DNA of 64,000 bases, from NCBI GenBank assembly GCA_024195585.1, contig SWBL01000220.1, forward strand, positions 1 through 64,000, given 5' to 3'. Made by a program: the position numbers and the translations under genes. Below the pieces are notes generated by a model, which was not told where the DNA came from, made no database searches, and saw only the letters and a program-made list of their open reading frames with translations. Source of the stretch: Aureobasidium sp. EXF-3400. Its lineage: Eukaryota; Ascomycota; Dothideomycetes; Dothideales; Saccotheciaceae. Shown piece by piece: positions 35,011 to 46,768 of this stretch (positions are counted from its first letter, which is position 1; the number at the start of each line of letters is the position of its first letter).

Positions 35011-36201
35011 ATGTTCTCGCCGTTACCCAAGAAGAAGGTTCTGGCGACTTACTCGAAGAAAGCACGAATTCATCACCGCTCAATTGTCACCTCACCGAAC
35101 TCGGATGACCGACAGCAACGCAAGAGACTCGTTACATTGACGTCCCCTATTCGTAACGACAGTCTTCCTACTAGTCCAAGCTCAATTGCCTTTTCCCTCT
35201 CTGGACAGGTCGACCACGAAGACGACGAGGTCTCACAAGCCCAGAGGAGTATTACCCGACAGAATGTCCAAGGACGCCCAGAGTCCTCCCCGGCCCACGA
35301 GCTCGCGTTCGTAAGATCACCGGATCGACCCGCGAGTCCTGTGAGCTCTTCTGAGCACGACTCTATCTCGGATGATGAACTGATGCCTGTCGGTCGTGGC
35401 AACAAGAGGCGTACACGGAGGACCAAGAAGCCTCAACCACTGAGCAAGCTGAGGAAATCATTGAACACACGGCCCAAGAAGCTTCAACTCATTGTCAAAC
35501 GACCAACATCTGTCCTCTCAGCAGGAACGCTGCAGGACATCGAGAGAGGTGCCGATGGGTTCGATGCGATGAATCTTGTCGTTCTGACAGTACCAAAGTC
35601 AAGAAACAGAAAACGCAAGGTTGCCAAGTCAATCGTGAAGTTGGACATACTCAGAGGCCCGCATCCACCCGTCGACTTTGAGAACTCGGACTGATCGACA
35701 GTTCCTTACCAAGATTCCCTTGTCCAAGAGCAGAAAGAAGCCTTCGAAGCTGCTGAAGTAACGCAAGAGTCCCGGTTTCAACAAGCGTTTCTGCAGAACG
35801 CCAGGCTCAAAGAGGAGGTGCCCAAAAGCCTGCCGAAATCGCCCACTCGACCATCAAACAAGGAAGTACTTCTATACGCTCAACTTTCGTCTGTCTCGGC
35901 ACCAATCGTGCGACGCCCATCTTATGATGAAGAGAGTGAGGATGGCTACGCCAACGGCTTTATTGATGAAGCAGATGGTGATCTTGAGCAAGATATGGGT
36001 GATGCAGAGCAGGAAGAGGTTGAGCTAGACACAGTCCGCTAGCAGCGTGACGAACTAGCGGAAGCCCATCGACCACAACAATCGTTCTCCCATCAGACAG
36101 GTGTCAGGGAAGCAGTTTATGTTGAACAGGCGACAGCACGAGGCTTACCATCGCCTACTAAGTCATGGGTCTCAGAGACGGTAGCTTCAACCAGACATTG
36201 A
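35011..36201 (+). pseudogene. Interrupted gene: one frame with two internal stops
   Basis: The first ATG at 35011 opens a frame starting MFSPLPKKKVLATYSKKARI. It is rich in Ser/Pro/Arg/Lys with an RRTKKPQPLSKLRKSLNTRP basic patch, and runs 227 codons to TGA at 35692-35694. The same frame then stays open (DSLVQEQKEAFEAAEVTQES, later APIVRRPSYDEESEDGYANG) to TAG at 36040-36042, and again to TGA at 36199-36201. Every nearby GT donor I checked before the first stop is in the wrong phase to splice around it. Both internal stops could come from single C-to-T changes (CGA to TGA, CAG to TAG). I do not recognise the protein; it looks like a basic, disordered nuclear protein. An intact 227-residue gene ending at the first stop remains possible. 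Confidence 0.5.
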
Positions 36202-36485
36202 GTACGGGGAGCCATCAACGTAAAGAAGCCAAAGCATAGATTTAACCCGGGAAGAATACGCATATATAACTACAGTAGCTATATTGACAAAGAATCTTGC
36301 TAAATTGAATCCTCTTCATGAGCCAGGTTGTTGTCCTTTCATACGAAGTGATTGATAAGATTGATAAGATAACAACCCCGCAAAAAACGTCGAACAAAGT
36401 TGGAAACCGGGGTGGAATTTTCTCGGACGGCAACTTCACCTTGGTGGCATGGATCTGCTCGACAGTGGATGAAAGGGCAGCAAGG

Positions 36486-37508
36486 ATGGGATCGAGCGCC
36501 AAAAAGAAGAGAGAAAAGAAGGCCGACTTCCAAAAGACCAAGCTCAAAGTCGGCAAGACAAAGGCAAAGGCTGCAAACTTTACCGACACGAGTTTCAAGG
36601 CAAAGTCGATTGTCCTCAACCAGCAGTCGCTCGCGTCCTCGGCGCCTTCGCTCGACCAGCAATTCACACACCAGCTTTCGCTCGCCAGTTCAAAGACCGA
36701 TTCGCAGCGTCGCGATGCTATCAACTACCTGACCAACATCATCACCGAACGCCCGGACAACCTGCCCTTGCCTGTCGCGACCATTCTTCCCAAAATCCAG
36801 CCTCTGATCCTCGATGCCTCAAACTCTGTCCGCGCCGCACTCACGAAACTGCTGCGTGCTCTGCCGCCAGCCCACGTCGCTACCCATGTCGACCACATGC
36901 TGTTATACGTGCGCGCCGGCATGACCCATCTAGCCGCCGAAATCCGCAACTCCTCCCTCGACGTACTCGAATGGCTGCTGAAAACCGCCGGCCAAGAACT
37001 CGTCAGCTGCGCAGGTGGCTGGCTCAAAACACTACATTGCTTCCTGACCCTTCTGGGCTGGCACTCGACCACACAACCCGGCAACTGGTCCTCCGAGCGT
37101 GCTGTCTCGTTCGGCAAACCCGGCAGCGCTGCTTCGAAACTGCTTGTAAAGCAGCTGGACATTCTGACTTTGTTCCTGCGTGCTGCTTTTACCGATGCGG
37201 ATGCTGCCGACCAGGCTTTGGCAAATGCTTCCTGTTTCCCTCTGTGCAGTACCGAGCATCAGGTTCTCTACGCTCGTTCGAATCCGTTCAGAGCTCTCAA
37301 CCTCTTTGGCGCTCCCAAGGATGCCGAGAATGCCATGTACGACGACGCAGAGGCTCGAAAGAGGGCCTTTGACGATGCGGCTGTACGTGCTGTCGCCCGT
37401 GGTGTTCAAGCGGCCAAGAAAGAGGGTGGTGAAATCGGTAGAGCAGCTTCTGGGTTGGAGAAAGCTTTGGTTGATGGCATGGGCGAGTTTCACCGAGACG
37501 CAGAGTAA
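36486..37508 (+). CDS. IPI1: Pre-rRNA-processing protein Ipi1 (Rix1 complex)
   Basis: Ipi1 (human TEX10-like) works with Rix1/Ipi3 in ITS2 processing and pre-60S maturation in the nucleoplasm, and with MCM loading in yeasts. Single exon, 340 residues, close to yeast Ipi1. The start at 36486 gives MGSSAKKKREKKADFQKTKL then KVGKTKAKAANFTDTSFKAK, the diagnostic N-terminal signature. It is followed by the helical repeat region SLASSKTDSQRRDAINYLTN and LPKIQPLILDASNSVRAALT. The upstream in-frame extension to 36318 has no such similarity and is probably leader. Confidence 0.92.
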   Translation: MGSSAKKKREKKADFQKTKLKVGKTKAKAANFTDTSFKAKSIVLNQQSLASSAPSLDQQFTHQLSLASSKTDSQRRDAINYLTNIITERPDNLPLPVATILPKIQPLILDASNSVRAALTKLLRALPPAHVATHVDHMLLYVRAGMTHLAAEIRNSSLDVLEWLLKTAGQELVSCAGGWLKTLHCFLTLLGWHSTTQPGNWSSERAVSFGKPGSAASKLLVKQLDILTLFLRAAFTDADAADQALANASCFPLCSTEHQVLYARSNPFRALNLFGAPKDAENAMYDDAEARKRAFDDAAVRAVARGVQAAKKEGGEIGRAASGLEKALVDGMGEFHRDAE

Positions 37509-37865
37509 ACGGAAAGGGACCAAATCCATCTCGTCCCTTTCGATGCACCCAGCAAGCACATCAAAGACTCTGTGTCTGTAGCATCATCTGCCTCACACTC
37601 CTGAATCGTGGGATCTTCTATTTTTGATTACACATGCGAATCCCGTCGCTCCAAGAAATCTGAAAGCAGGTCGACGGGTCACCGCCTCACTCAGTATCAC
37701 AATCTTTGTTACAGCGATGTCTCAATGATAAAGAACGACTGTCAAGTTGAGCAATACACGAGATTGTATCTGCAGATTGAGAATTTGCAACTGGAGAATA
37801 TCTTTGTGTACGTAATCTAGGCTATAATGAATGCTGAAAACCCCTCCTCTGATCCATTCGAGTAA
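37509..37865. other. Convergent 3' regions of IPI1 and dcl1
   Basis: This 357-bp gap lies between two gene ends. Nothing further seen. Confidence 0.45.
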
Positions 37866-40800
37866 TCATGCTGTGCCATTGTTCTCGCCTCCGTCAACAG
37901 TCTCCTCGCGACAATCGCAACCGAACTTTGCTCGGAATTCATAGGGCGCCAATCCCTCCAGCTCCTCCACTGCCTTGATCGCCGCATTGATGTTTGCATA
38001 TCTACCAGACTTTGCTTTCCACACTCCGATGGGCTCAGAGTCGTGAATCATCACGCCCGACCAGAAGAGCGGTTGCATACCATCCTCAGTCTCCTCGCCA
38101 TTGAACAGATTGTATTCATGGCAGCCGAAGCCTTTTTGCATCTTGTTGTGCAGACGAGTCTGTTATTGTAGGTCAGTGAGCGAACGGAACCTGGAATATT
38201 CCAATCATCTCTTACCACAGGATGGTTGTTTGCATAGTCATCGTAGATTTCCATGTCATCAAAGAATGGCTTCATGTGCTCATCGAAGAAGCATTGTACT
38301 ACGCTATAGTCGAAGTCTGCATCAATGAACATCGCGCCGACGTATGCTTCGACTATGTCGGGTAGACACTTGGAGCTGTCAGCAAGGAATCGCGCAGAAC
38401 ACACTATCGTTCATTCTTACCTTGGGGGCTTCTTTCACCGTGGTCCAATAGTCCATAGCTCCCTGAGAGGCAGCTTCTGCATCTGTGATGTCAGTAACAT
38501 AGTTTGCGATTTGCTGACGCAAGGAGTCGTGATTGTAGAGGATATGTTTGTAGAACCCGAGTCGCACGCAGAGTGCTCCCAGAAACTGATTGGAAACCAT
38601 TGCCATCTTGTGCTCAGTCAACCACTGTGGATCCTTATCGGGATGCTTGTAGAAAAGGTGAGTAATGCTGGTCATGTCAAGAAGCGAATCGCCCAGAAAC
38701 TCGAGCCTCTGGTAAGATGGAATTCCAGCCGACCATAAGTTTGGGTAAGAAGGGTGGTGGAAGGCAGCTTGGAGCAGACGTGGATATTTGAAGTGGTACG
38801 CGTGCTCCTTCTCGACCCGCCTGGCGAGTTCGATGTTCGCAGCTCTGGCCTCAGCTGTTTGGTATGCTGGCTTTTCATATGAGCGAGAGTAATCCGACCA
38901 GTCGGTCATTGTATGGTCAGGACTATCGACGAGTTTGGTGACGGCCTTCACAGCATCACGCCAGTGCTCTGGCTGCCACTTGCCAGGCTGGTCGTGTGTG
39001 AGAAAAGCGGCACCCATAAGTGCTTCGCACACGTCAGCAATCGTCTTGTCACCAAGTGCATGCTTCATCGACTCCTGTCCGTTCTTGTTGGCGCCTTTGC
39101 CCTCCAAAAGTTTGATACCTTCGGGGTACCATGTACGACGAGAAAACGAAGCACTGCGAATATTTTCGTAGAGTTTGAGCTTCTGCGCAGCATTGAAGAG
39201 GTTCTGGTTGCAAAGAAGTAGCATGCGTTTCACATGAAAGTCGAACTCGTTATCGTTGGGATTTTGCGTGAACGTCGAGATCGAAGTTGCCATTTTCAAG
39301 AAGCAGTCGCCCAAGAATTCGAGACGCTCGTAATTCTTTCCCATACCACGCTGGAAGTTCACACGTTCATGAGTCTGATGATCTTCTGTGTTGTCAGAAT
39401 CTTTGGTGATTGCTTCGAGAGCCAACGACAGATCAGCTGTCAAATCAAGCTCTTCACACGTCTCCTTTGCAATAAGATAATCATCGATGCGATGAATGAT
39501 CGCGGGGAAAACGTAACAGCTTGCTACGACAGAGGTTGAAAGCTATAACTCGTTAGTTCCATCGTCAAGCACAGTCGGGACATACATACAGCAGATATGA
39601 CGAGTGGCTCAGGGCAAATAAAGCTTCGAACTTTGGATGAGTCTTGTTCCTCTTTCGACGTAGGCTCTGCGAGCATGTTACGACGGTGAAGCATCTTCTT
39701 GGCCTCCAGAACGGGTTGATCAGGGTTCCAGGAAGATTTCTTCTTGTTGGCAGTATTCTTCCATAGACTGACTGTATAGTCCATGATGTCAGTCTGTCTT
39801 TTCGAAGCTGCACAGCCCTCTGGGATAGGGCTTGAAGGCTTGTATTCTGAAGCTACTCTTGACGAGTAGAAGCGACGGCCTCCGTCTCCAGGATCGATGA
39901 AAAACTTGTCAACCAGAAACGAATCAGGCATATCAGGTGTCCACTGGAATCCTTTGTTGTTCTCGCAAGCGTAGTCCAAAGCCTTCCAATCAATGAGTTT
40001 GAAAGATGCAGAATTGGTGTCTGCAAGCTGAGCAGACTGCTCGAACGGTATGAGCCAATAAGGCATCTTAACGACATCGAATTCGTACGTCTTGTTGTAG
40101 AGGTCCTTGAAGATGCTTAGAGTGAACGAAGTGAACTTGGTCAGCTCGGCCTCGGACACTTTGCAAGCTGGTACTAGCGTAGTCAACTCCACGTCAGTCT
40201 TGCGGCCATTGTTCAAAAACAAAGGAAACGCAGGAAAGTCAGGCATCAGGCTTCTAGTGACGAGAAGCAGAGGCTGGTGAGGACGATCCAGCCCGTCCGA
40301 GAATTCTATGTGGGTGAGGTACACTACGGACGGCATCAAACCTCGTTGATGCTCCCAGACACGGGGCTTCACGCGCATGTCGTACATACCGGTTTGCTTC
40401 GAGCTCAACGCTAATGCTGCGTTACGCATCGATGGCAGTTTTTTGGTGTAGACAGGAACGAGATTAGAATCGAGATGTTTCGACAGCACAAGTTCTTTGC
40501 AGGCCTTGAATGCAGCTGAGCGTTTGGCAAGTGATTTCCTCGTCATAGAGTCACCTGTCGCCGAGCGAACAGGTGAAGGTTCAGGAATCACCACTTCGCA
40601 GACGAAACGTCCACCTTGATTCGTGGTGATGTAAGTAGGCTGTAGAGCTTCTTCGCCTTCCTTTGGCAGGCTGTCCACAAAGTGTGACAAGATCTGAAGA
40701 GCAGAGCCAAAGGTAATCTTGGCGCCGGTAGCAGCTACTGTATAAGTAGGATAGAGGCTGACCATGTCTCGAGTGAAGACCATATCATCATCGCCATCTA

Positions 40801-42596
40801 GCTGACGATCGGCGGGTAACCCTTTGCAGAAGGTACGCATGACATGCTCTGCTCCACGGTTCTCTCTCAAGGTGTTTCCATGATCCCAGTCATGCTCCTC
40901 TGTCATGTGTAGAAGCTTGGAGTTCTTGTGCCTGGCCCGCCCACGAGACTGTACATACTGGATCATCGTCTTGCAGATGTCAAAACGGACGACGAGATTG
41001 CAGTCAGGAATGTCAAGACCCTCTTCAGCGACGGAAGTTGCAAAGAGACAATTCAGTTCTCCCTTGCGGAACTTAATGAGGGTAACCACTTGACTGCGGA
41101 AAGTGGACTGGATGTCATCTAGACGACCGTTGCTCGCTCCGATGAGTAGGCCTACGTGTAAGTGAGGTCCGCCGAGATTCTCGAAGACTTTGTGAAGCAG
41201 ATATGCAGTGCTGCGGTGCTCGACAAATACGATGCAGCGGTGGTCAGTGGGACGCTCGTAGTGGTGTTTTAGGTAGGCATATAGTCGCTGAACCTTGTTG
41301 CTAAGGTCTGACTGATTGGCTCGAGGGCTTCCGAAGTTGTGGTTCGAGACGATTTCCATGGCTTTGCCAATCTCTTCGATCTGGAAGTCGGCTTGTGCTG
41401 TGGAACCGTCCAAGCGGGCAGCCTTTTCGACACGAGACTCCATCTTTTTCGAGCGCTCCTCGGCCAAGGCAAACCCCCAATAACGATCGGCACACCAGTC
41501 ACCAAGGTGAGAACGAACCCTGATTGCACGGTCGAACAGGCTTTCGAGAAATTTGATGCTGCCAAATCGGCTTTTTAAGTCCTGGATGAGCTGACTGGGT
41601 GGAGAGATGGCATGGGACGTCGTATAGCTCAAGTGCTCCTCATACGGTTTGGTGATGGCGTTTTGGAGTAACGTGAGGTCGTTTGCAGTAGCTATCTTGC
41701 TGTGTAAGATGTATTCGAGATCGCTATGGTTGGTCGTCAGTAGAGGCCAACAGTCAATCAGACGAGACACACCTAGCAGCTTGACGAACATCAACCTTTG
41801 CGTCGACAGGCGAGGCCGTCATACCAAAAATCCTAGGCCGAGATTTCTCATCAACGTCGGTAAGATAGAAGTCTTTGATAATCTGTGCGTATGCATGACC
41901 TTTCTTGGCGTGATGAGCTTCATCAAAGATGAGGAGATTGATTTGGCGCATGGAGATGAAGGAGCAGCTCAAGCAACCCTTGAGGACGTCAGGGGTACAG
42001 ACAATGACATGAGATTTGGCGAAACGCTCATCCCAGACGCGCTTACTCCATTTGTCGGTCATCATGGCGCCACACAGGCGATCCACATCGTAGTCAAGGT
42101 TGCGCTCGAGCACGGCGAACTGCTGAAAGACGAGTGGGACAGATGGCACCAGGAAGAAAGAGATACGATGGGGTTTACCTTCCAGACGAGCTTGAAGTTC
42201 TTCACCGATGGTGTGGCGCAAGAGAAGGACAGCGATCAAAGTCTTGCCAGAACCAGTATCGAGGACAGCGATTGTGTTCTGTTGAGTAGCACGCTGGAAG
42301 AGCTCAAGTTGGTACTCTCTGGGAGTGGTAATGATTTGGGTAGTTTCTTGGCTAGCAAGTAGCTGGCGGATGGAAAGTTCCTCGGCGACATCAGAGCGAT
42401 TGTTGTCTTTTGCGGCAGTGCGGATCTCCTTGACAGCAGCGCTTTGCAACCACGCTTGAAAGCGGAGCTTGCGGTCTCGACGTTTCTCTGTGGACGAGAG
42501 AGGCACAGGCGATACATCAACATCAGCGTCACTATCGCTATCACTGTCGGTATGTGACTTCTCGGAGGGCGGATCGATGGCCATGTTAGCATTCAT
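37866..42596 (-). CDS. dcl1: Dicer-like protein 1
   Basis: Dicer cuts double-stranded RNA into small RNAs for quelling and antiviral defence. Five exons (42596-41773, 41723-39590, 39542-38421, 38368-38216, 38159-37866) give 1508 residues. In order: an acidic Asp/Ser N-terminus; the helicase with Walker A DTGSGKT at 113-119, [10 protein letters not shown] at 225 and [13 protein letters not shown]; the C-terminal helicase domain with [14 protein letters not shown]; the Dicer dimerisation domain ([10 protein letters not shown]); RNase IIIa ([16 protein letters not shown], later [12 protein letters not shown]); RNase IIIb ([14 protein letters not shown], later [12 protein letters not shown]); and a dsRNA-binding-like C-terminus ([20 protein letters not shown]). 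Both RNase III centres keep their acidic residues. DEAHH and length fit DCL1 better than DCL2. The start is the first ATG, at 42596. All introns are 47-56 nt. Confidence 0.94.
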
Positions 42597-43057
42597 CAAT
42601 ACCTAGCATTCAAGATGGGTGTTTGGTGAGGAGAAACTGTGGCTGGGGTGTTGAAGGAGTGAGAAGCAAGGAAATAGGAAATAGGAAACGGAGAGGTCAG
42701 ATGTGGCAGGGCGAGGGAGAAACAGGATGTAGATGGAAAGGGCGATAGCGTTTGCTAGAAAAAGCGACGGACAATGGACCTGTCAGATGCAGGAGGCCGT
42801 CGCTACCTACGCTTTCACAAGAGTGCTCAATCTATACGAACCGATCACTGGCACTCACGCGCTGCAGGACCATTGACTAGATATTCTATGTTTTGCGAGA
42901 AAGGCAGTGTGTAATAGTGACCGGGAGTGTTGGTTGGAGTTGACAAAGTGAGAGAGGCGGGGCTCGGTGGTCGATGGATGTTTCACACGCTCTCGAATGA
43001 TGTCAATCCAGACCAAAAGTTGCAGCAACAAACATTACACACCATCAGCACAACAAC
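42597..43057. promoter_or_regulatory. Divergent promoter region of dcl1 and TAP42
   Basis: 461 bp separate the two start codons. The dcl1 side (42600-42760) is purine-rich on the plus strand, that is C/T-rich on the transcribed-leader strand. No specific factor site is recognised. Confidence 0.45.
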
Positions 43058-44113
43058 ATGTCTGAAGAGCCGCAATCGCTTCGTACAGTATGGCAGACGG
43101 CCGAGGACAAACGCAGACAGATCGAGAGCTCATGGGACACAAATTCGGCCGCTCACCAAGCACTTGTCAACGCCGCCGTCAGCAGCTACGAGCAGTGTCT
43201 GCGCATCCAGGACCAAATCGCCCTGTTCAGTCCCAATGAATCTGCCGAAGACATTGCCACCAACGACTTGCACCATCTCCTCGCCCAATACCGCCTTGCC
43301 TGCTTGATTCAGCGCTTGTCGTCTCAGGACCGCAAAGCCCTTTTACGTCGCGCCCAAGACTCGTACGAGAAGTTCCTACGCCAGCTCGACCTCTACGATC
43401 TCCTATCTTCTTCCGACCTAAAACTGCTCGAGCAATATCGTGAAGACCCGTCAACTTTTTCTACTGCCTCGACCTCAGATCCTGCTGCCCGCCGCGAGAG
43501 AAAGATTCTACGTTTCAAGCAAGAGAAGGACCTCAAGCAAAAATTACAACATCTGGAACAGAATCCTGCTGCTCTACAGAATGACGACGACATGCATCGT
43601 CGCATGAAGATGACCCAGATCGAATTTTGCGTTCATCAAACTTTCCAGTCTCTGGAATCCATAGCTCAAGAGCTCCATATCCTCTCAAGGGCTCCTCCAC
43701 CACCGCCAGGCCAGCAACAAGGGCCTTCGGATATTAGAGAGCGCCACAAATCTGATGATGGCTACTCCGAGAAACTGGACGGCCCCATGTCTGCTGGCCT
43801 GTCGGGTCCCATGCTAAGTAAAGATGGCAAACCGCTACGCCCGTTCACTCTTCTCAATACCCGCCAAACAATGAAGGCTGGCGTCTTCCGACCTGATCAC
43901 AGTTTGCCCACCATGACTATTGACGAGTATCTCGACGAAGAGAAACGTCGCGGTGGCATGATTGAAGGTGGAGGTGCCCAGTCTGGTATCCAACCAGAGG
44001 TTGACGAGGATGACTTGGACAAGGCGGATGAGGAGACCATGAAAGCCAGAGCTTGGGATGAGTATGTTGAACACAACCCCAAAGGTGCCGGTAATACTTT
44101 GAACAGGGGTTAA
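43058..44113 (+). CDS. TAP42: TOR pathway phosphatase regulator Tap42 (alpha4/IGBP1)
   Basis: Tap42 binds and stabilises PP2A-type catalytic subunits and relays TORC1 signals. Single exon, 351 residues. The N-terminal helical domain carries SSYEQCLRIQDQIALFSPNE, then the block YRLACLIQRLSSQDRKALLR with LRRAQDSYEKFLRQLDLYDLL. The conserved RRERKILRFKQEKDLKQKLQ, which contacts the phosphatase, is near residues 145-165. The C-terminus has the typical RQTMKAGVFRPDHSLPTMTI, DEYLDEEKRRGGMIEGGG and DEYVEHNPKGAGNTLNRG. All signature blocks are present. TSC1, an upstream TORC1 inhibitor, lies 12 kb away. Confidence 0.95.
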   Translation: MSEEPQSLRTVWQTAEDKRRQIESSWDTNSAAHQALVNAAVSSYEQCLRIQDQIALFSPNESAEDIATNDLHHLLAQYRLACLIQRLSSQDRKALLRRAQDSYEKFLRQLDLYDLLSSSDLKLLEQYREDPSTFSTASTSDPAARRERKILRFKQEKDLKQKLQHLEQNPAALQNDDDMHRRMKMTQIEFCVHQTFQSLESIAQELHILSRAPPPPPGQQQGPSDIRERHKSDDGYSEKLDGPMSAGLSGPMLSKDGKPLRPFTLLNTRQTMKAGVFRPDHSLPTMTIDEYLDEEKRRGGMIEGGGAQSGIQPEVDEDDLDKADEETMKARAWDEYVEHNPKGAGNTLNRG

Positions 44114-44534
44114 GGTTATAAATACCCAATTACATTTGCGTCAGAACACACCAATACTAGATATGAAATAATTCCACCTTGCCACGGCTACGCCCTCCCT
44201 GTATGCTGAAGACTGTTACATGATTGGCTGACGAGGCTCCGATTTACAAAGGCCTTGTGCGTTCATAGCTCACAACGTTAAAATGCGTCGATACGAGCGA
44301 TATGGTTCGTCAAAACACATGGAAAAGAGAGATCAATGCACACATTCAATGTCTGGTCAAACTCATTGCATTTTGTGCGAAGAAGCAGCTACTTGAATAG
44401 AGCGATTATGCAGCCATCAGTCCTGAAAGAGTCTCAGACACCCTCCCGCTTCACTCACTTGGAGGCCTGGTACATTCGAGAGATATCGAACACTTCCGAG
44501 AAACATGAAAACCTCATGCATGCCTCGCGACCTA
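44114..44534. other. Convergent 3' regions, nothing further seen
   Basis: This 421-bp gap lies between TAP42 and the zinc-knuckle gene ends. No supported gene. Confidence 0.4.
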
Positions 44535-45448
44535 CTACCAAGCGGCAGGACCAGCACCCCAATCCTCGCCACCAGCGACAGCAGCAGCAACCTCGGTGCC
44601 GTTCATCCAGTCGCCCTCGACAGCGGCAGGCTCAGCAGCGCCATCGGTGCCACTGTTCATCCAGTCATCGTTGCCGGAGGGAGCAGTGGCAGAATCATCG
44701 CCAAAGCCAGCGCTGTTCTGGACTACCCAGTCGGCAGGATCGGTCTTGCAGCGGACAACCGTGTGACCGGCTGCTAAGTGTCAGTATTTTCGTCTGTCTC
44801 ATCACATGAATGGCTGTACTCACCGAGACCGCACTGGTTGCAGATGACCTTGGAATAGTCTCTGGGCTTGGGGCACTGGCGAGAGAAGTGACCGACTTCG
44901 TTGCAGTTGTTGCAGGTGATGTTGGCAGCAGAACGAGGCTCGGGACACTCGCGAGACATGTGTCCTTGACCGTTGCAGTTCTTGCAGATGATGACCTGCT
45001 CCTTGGTGCAGTCTATCTTGCTGTGACTACGAAGATGCTTAGCGAATTGAAGACGCACTTGAAAATCCGGTATGCTTACCCGATCTCGCCGCAGTTGAAA
45101 CAGGCTCCAGTCTTCTTTTTGGGCTCGGTGCACTCCTTAGACATGTGACCAGCTAAACGGAGGTCAGTAATCACGCCAGAAGATGGGAGGTGGTCAAGGT
45201 CACTGACACTGTCCGCAGTTGTGGCAGGCGTTGGGGTCGGAGTTCTCGTTGCCATCGGCAGCAGACCAACCATTGGCAGCAGCCTCCTTGGCCTTCAGCT
45301 TCTCCAGCGCGGCCTTGTGCTTCTTGCTGCGCTCATGGGCAGCTCTGTCCTTGTAAGCAATGGTTCTGTCGCAGGCATCACAATGATGATTGGCGGGATG
45401 AATGCTCTTGAAGCTGTTGTACGGATGGGAAGAGAAGATGTCGGCCAT
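44535..45448 (-). CDS. U1-type zinc finger plus five CCHC zinc knuckles, nucleic-acid-binding protein
   Basis: Four exons (45448-45208, 45152-45080, 45026-44824, 44770-44535) give 250 residues. A U1/matrin-type C2H2 finger sits at 23-44 (CDACDRTIAYKDRAAHERSK plus His44). It is followed by five CX2CX4HX4C knuckles: CHNCGQSGHMSKEC, CFNCGEIGHSKIDC, CKNCNGQGHMSREC, CNNCNEVGHFSRQC and CNQCGLAGHTVVRC. Each of the three introns interrupts a knuckle, and I chose splice sites so that every knuckle is complete. The tail is acidic with repeated DWMN/EDWG motifs. The knuckles resemble yeast Gis2, fission yeast Byr3 and animal CNBP, which bind RNA or single-stranded DNA. The N-terminal finger is an addition not present in those proteins. 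Confidence 0.88.
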
Positions 45449-46768
45449 CTTGACGAAGTGAGGAGGGCTTGTTGATGGCAATCAAAAGGAAGGTGATGTT
45501 GGAGAGTAGCTCAAATCTCTGCACGGGATTGAGAGGTGAGAAGTGAGAAGAAAAGCTAGAGAGGTAAAGAAAACAAAGCTCGGTGAAGCAGCTTCGTGGA
45601 CAAACGGAGTGAGCACGCAAACAAACGAGTTGCTTCCGTGCCAACAGCGAGCCGGCGCGTCTGATTGTCCGTTCAGTCTTTTTCTCTTAATCATCTGCAA
45701 GTAACCTTTACTTCAGATAATCAATGATCTCAGACATTCGTTTGTCGCACACGCATGGCATCCACCTTCGTGAAGATATGCTTTCGCACCGCCGACACGG
45801 GTCCTGTAGCACTGTCTCGCCTTAGTAGGACTGTCAAGACCCCGGCAGTACCGGACGTAAGTTTCGAGATGGATCCGTAACAAAATCGGTGCCATCTCTT
45901 TTCCTTCTCGACATTCCTTTTCTTTCTAATACGCATTTCTACACCACAAGTGCTGTATCTGCGAGGTATCCAAATGTTAGGCTTAGCCTTTCTTGTTACA
46001 GCCCCTTGGTCTCGACACAGGAAGGATCGCATTCTTCGCCGAAATCCCTCAACATCTGCGATGTGAGGTTATTCTGTCGACCTAAGACATCAGCTTTGTT
46101 CGACAACTCACTGTGAAACACCCTTCGTCAGGATCGAAGCCAGATTGCTTGAGCGTAATTCTTGCTTCTTGTAGCCAGAGAATAGATCAAGGCGCCTGGA
46201 TATTTACAACACTGCTCAGTATGGCAAGGCCTGCTGTAGGAAGCATAGCTCGGGTTTCGTCTTCAGGATTGATGCAGACAGAGCTTGTGTAACCCACCAC
46301 GTTGCAATGCTGACTGGTCATCTGATCTTGGCTTTGCTCTACATCTTGATTGCCGGCCACCTGCTACTAGACGATGCATGTACACTCACCGGATCGTAGG
46401 AGTCTGTATAATGCATGCTGATGAGCAGATCATGCTGGAGCTGACGTCGGAACTGCATGCCTTTACAGGAAACTCAATGGGCACGAGCCTCGCCCTCTCC
46501 ACACTGCAACGATGTGCTTATCGCGCTAACTGTTTTCCCGTCACGTAATTTAAGGTTCCTCGACCAAGTCGCGGACAAGGCGGCGAAGGGTGTCTTCGAT
46601 CCTCATCTGTCGAGGTGAAGGTCTTTTCCACGACGCTTGATATGCCCTGGTAGTCCAACCAGACACTGTTCCTTTTCTCGGTCGAGTATATCTTATCATT
46701 TCCCAACATCAATATTATTTCCAGCCGGCTCAACCAACTTAGAGCACATCGAGCGCATCATCAACGCA
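45449..46768. other. Long divergent intergenic region
   Basis: 1.3 kb lies between the zinc-knuckle gene and the MATE gene, both reading outward. A 100-codon minus-strand frame with an ATG (46032-45730) has no recognisable similarity and an irregular composition, so I do not call it. No tRNA or repeat seen. Confidence 0.45.

Noticed and set aside
35650..35720. Splicing out the TGA at 35692 with an intron ending GACAG at 35702
   Set aside because: Every nearby GT donor is in phase 0, while the acceptor needs phase 1 to keep the downstream frame. The alternative reading stops soon after in a short Lys-rich tail.
45730..46032. 100-codon minus-strand frame with ATG in an intergenic gap
   Set aside because: Irregular composition, no splice or family support, and no conserved block; not enough to call a gene.
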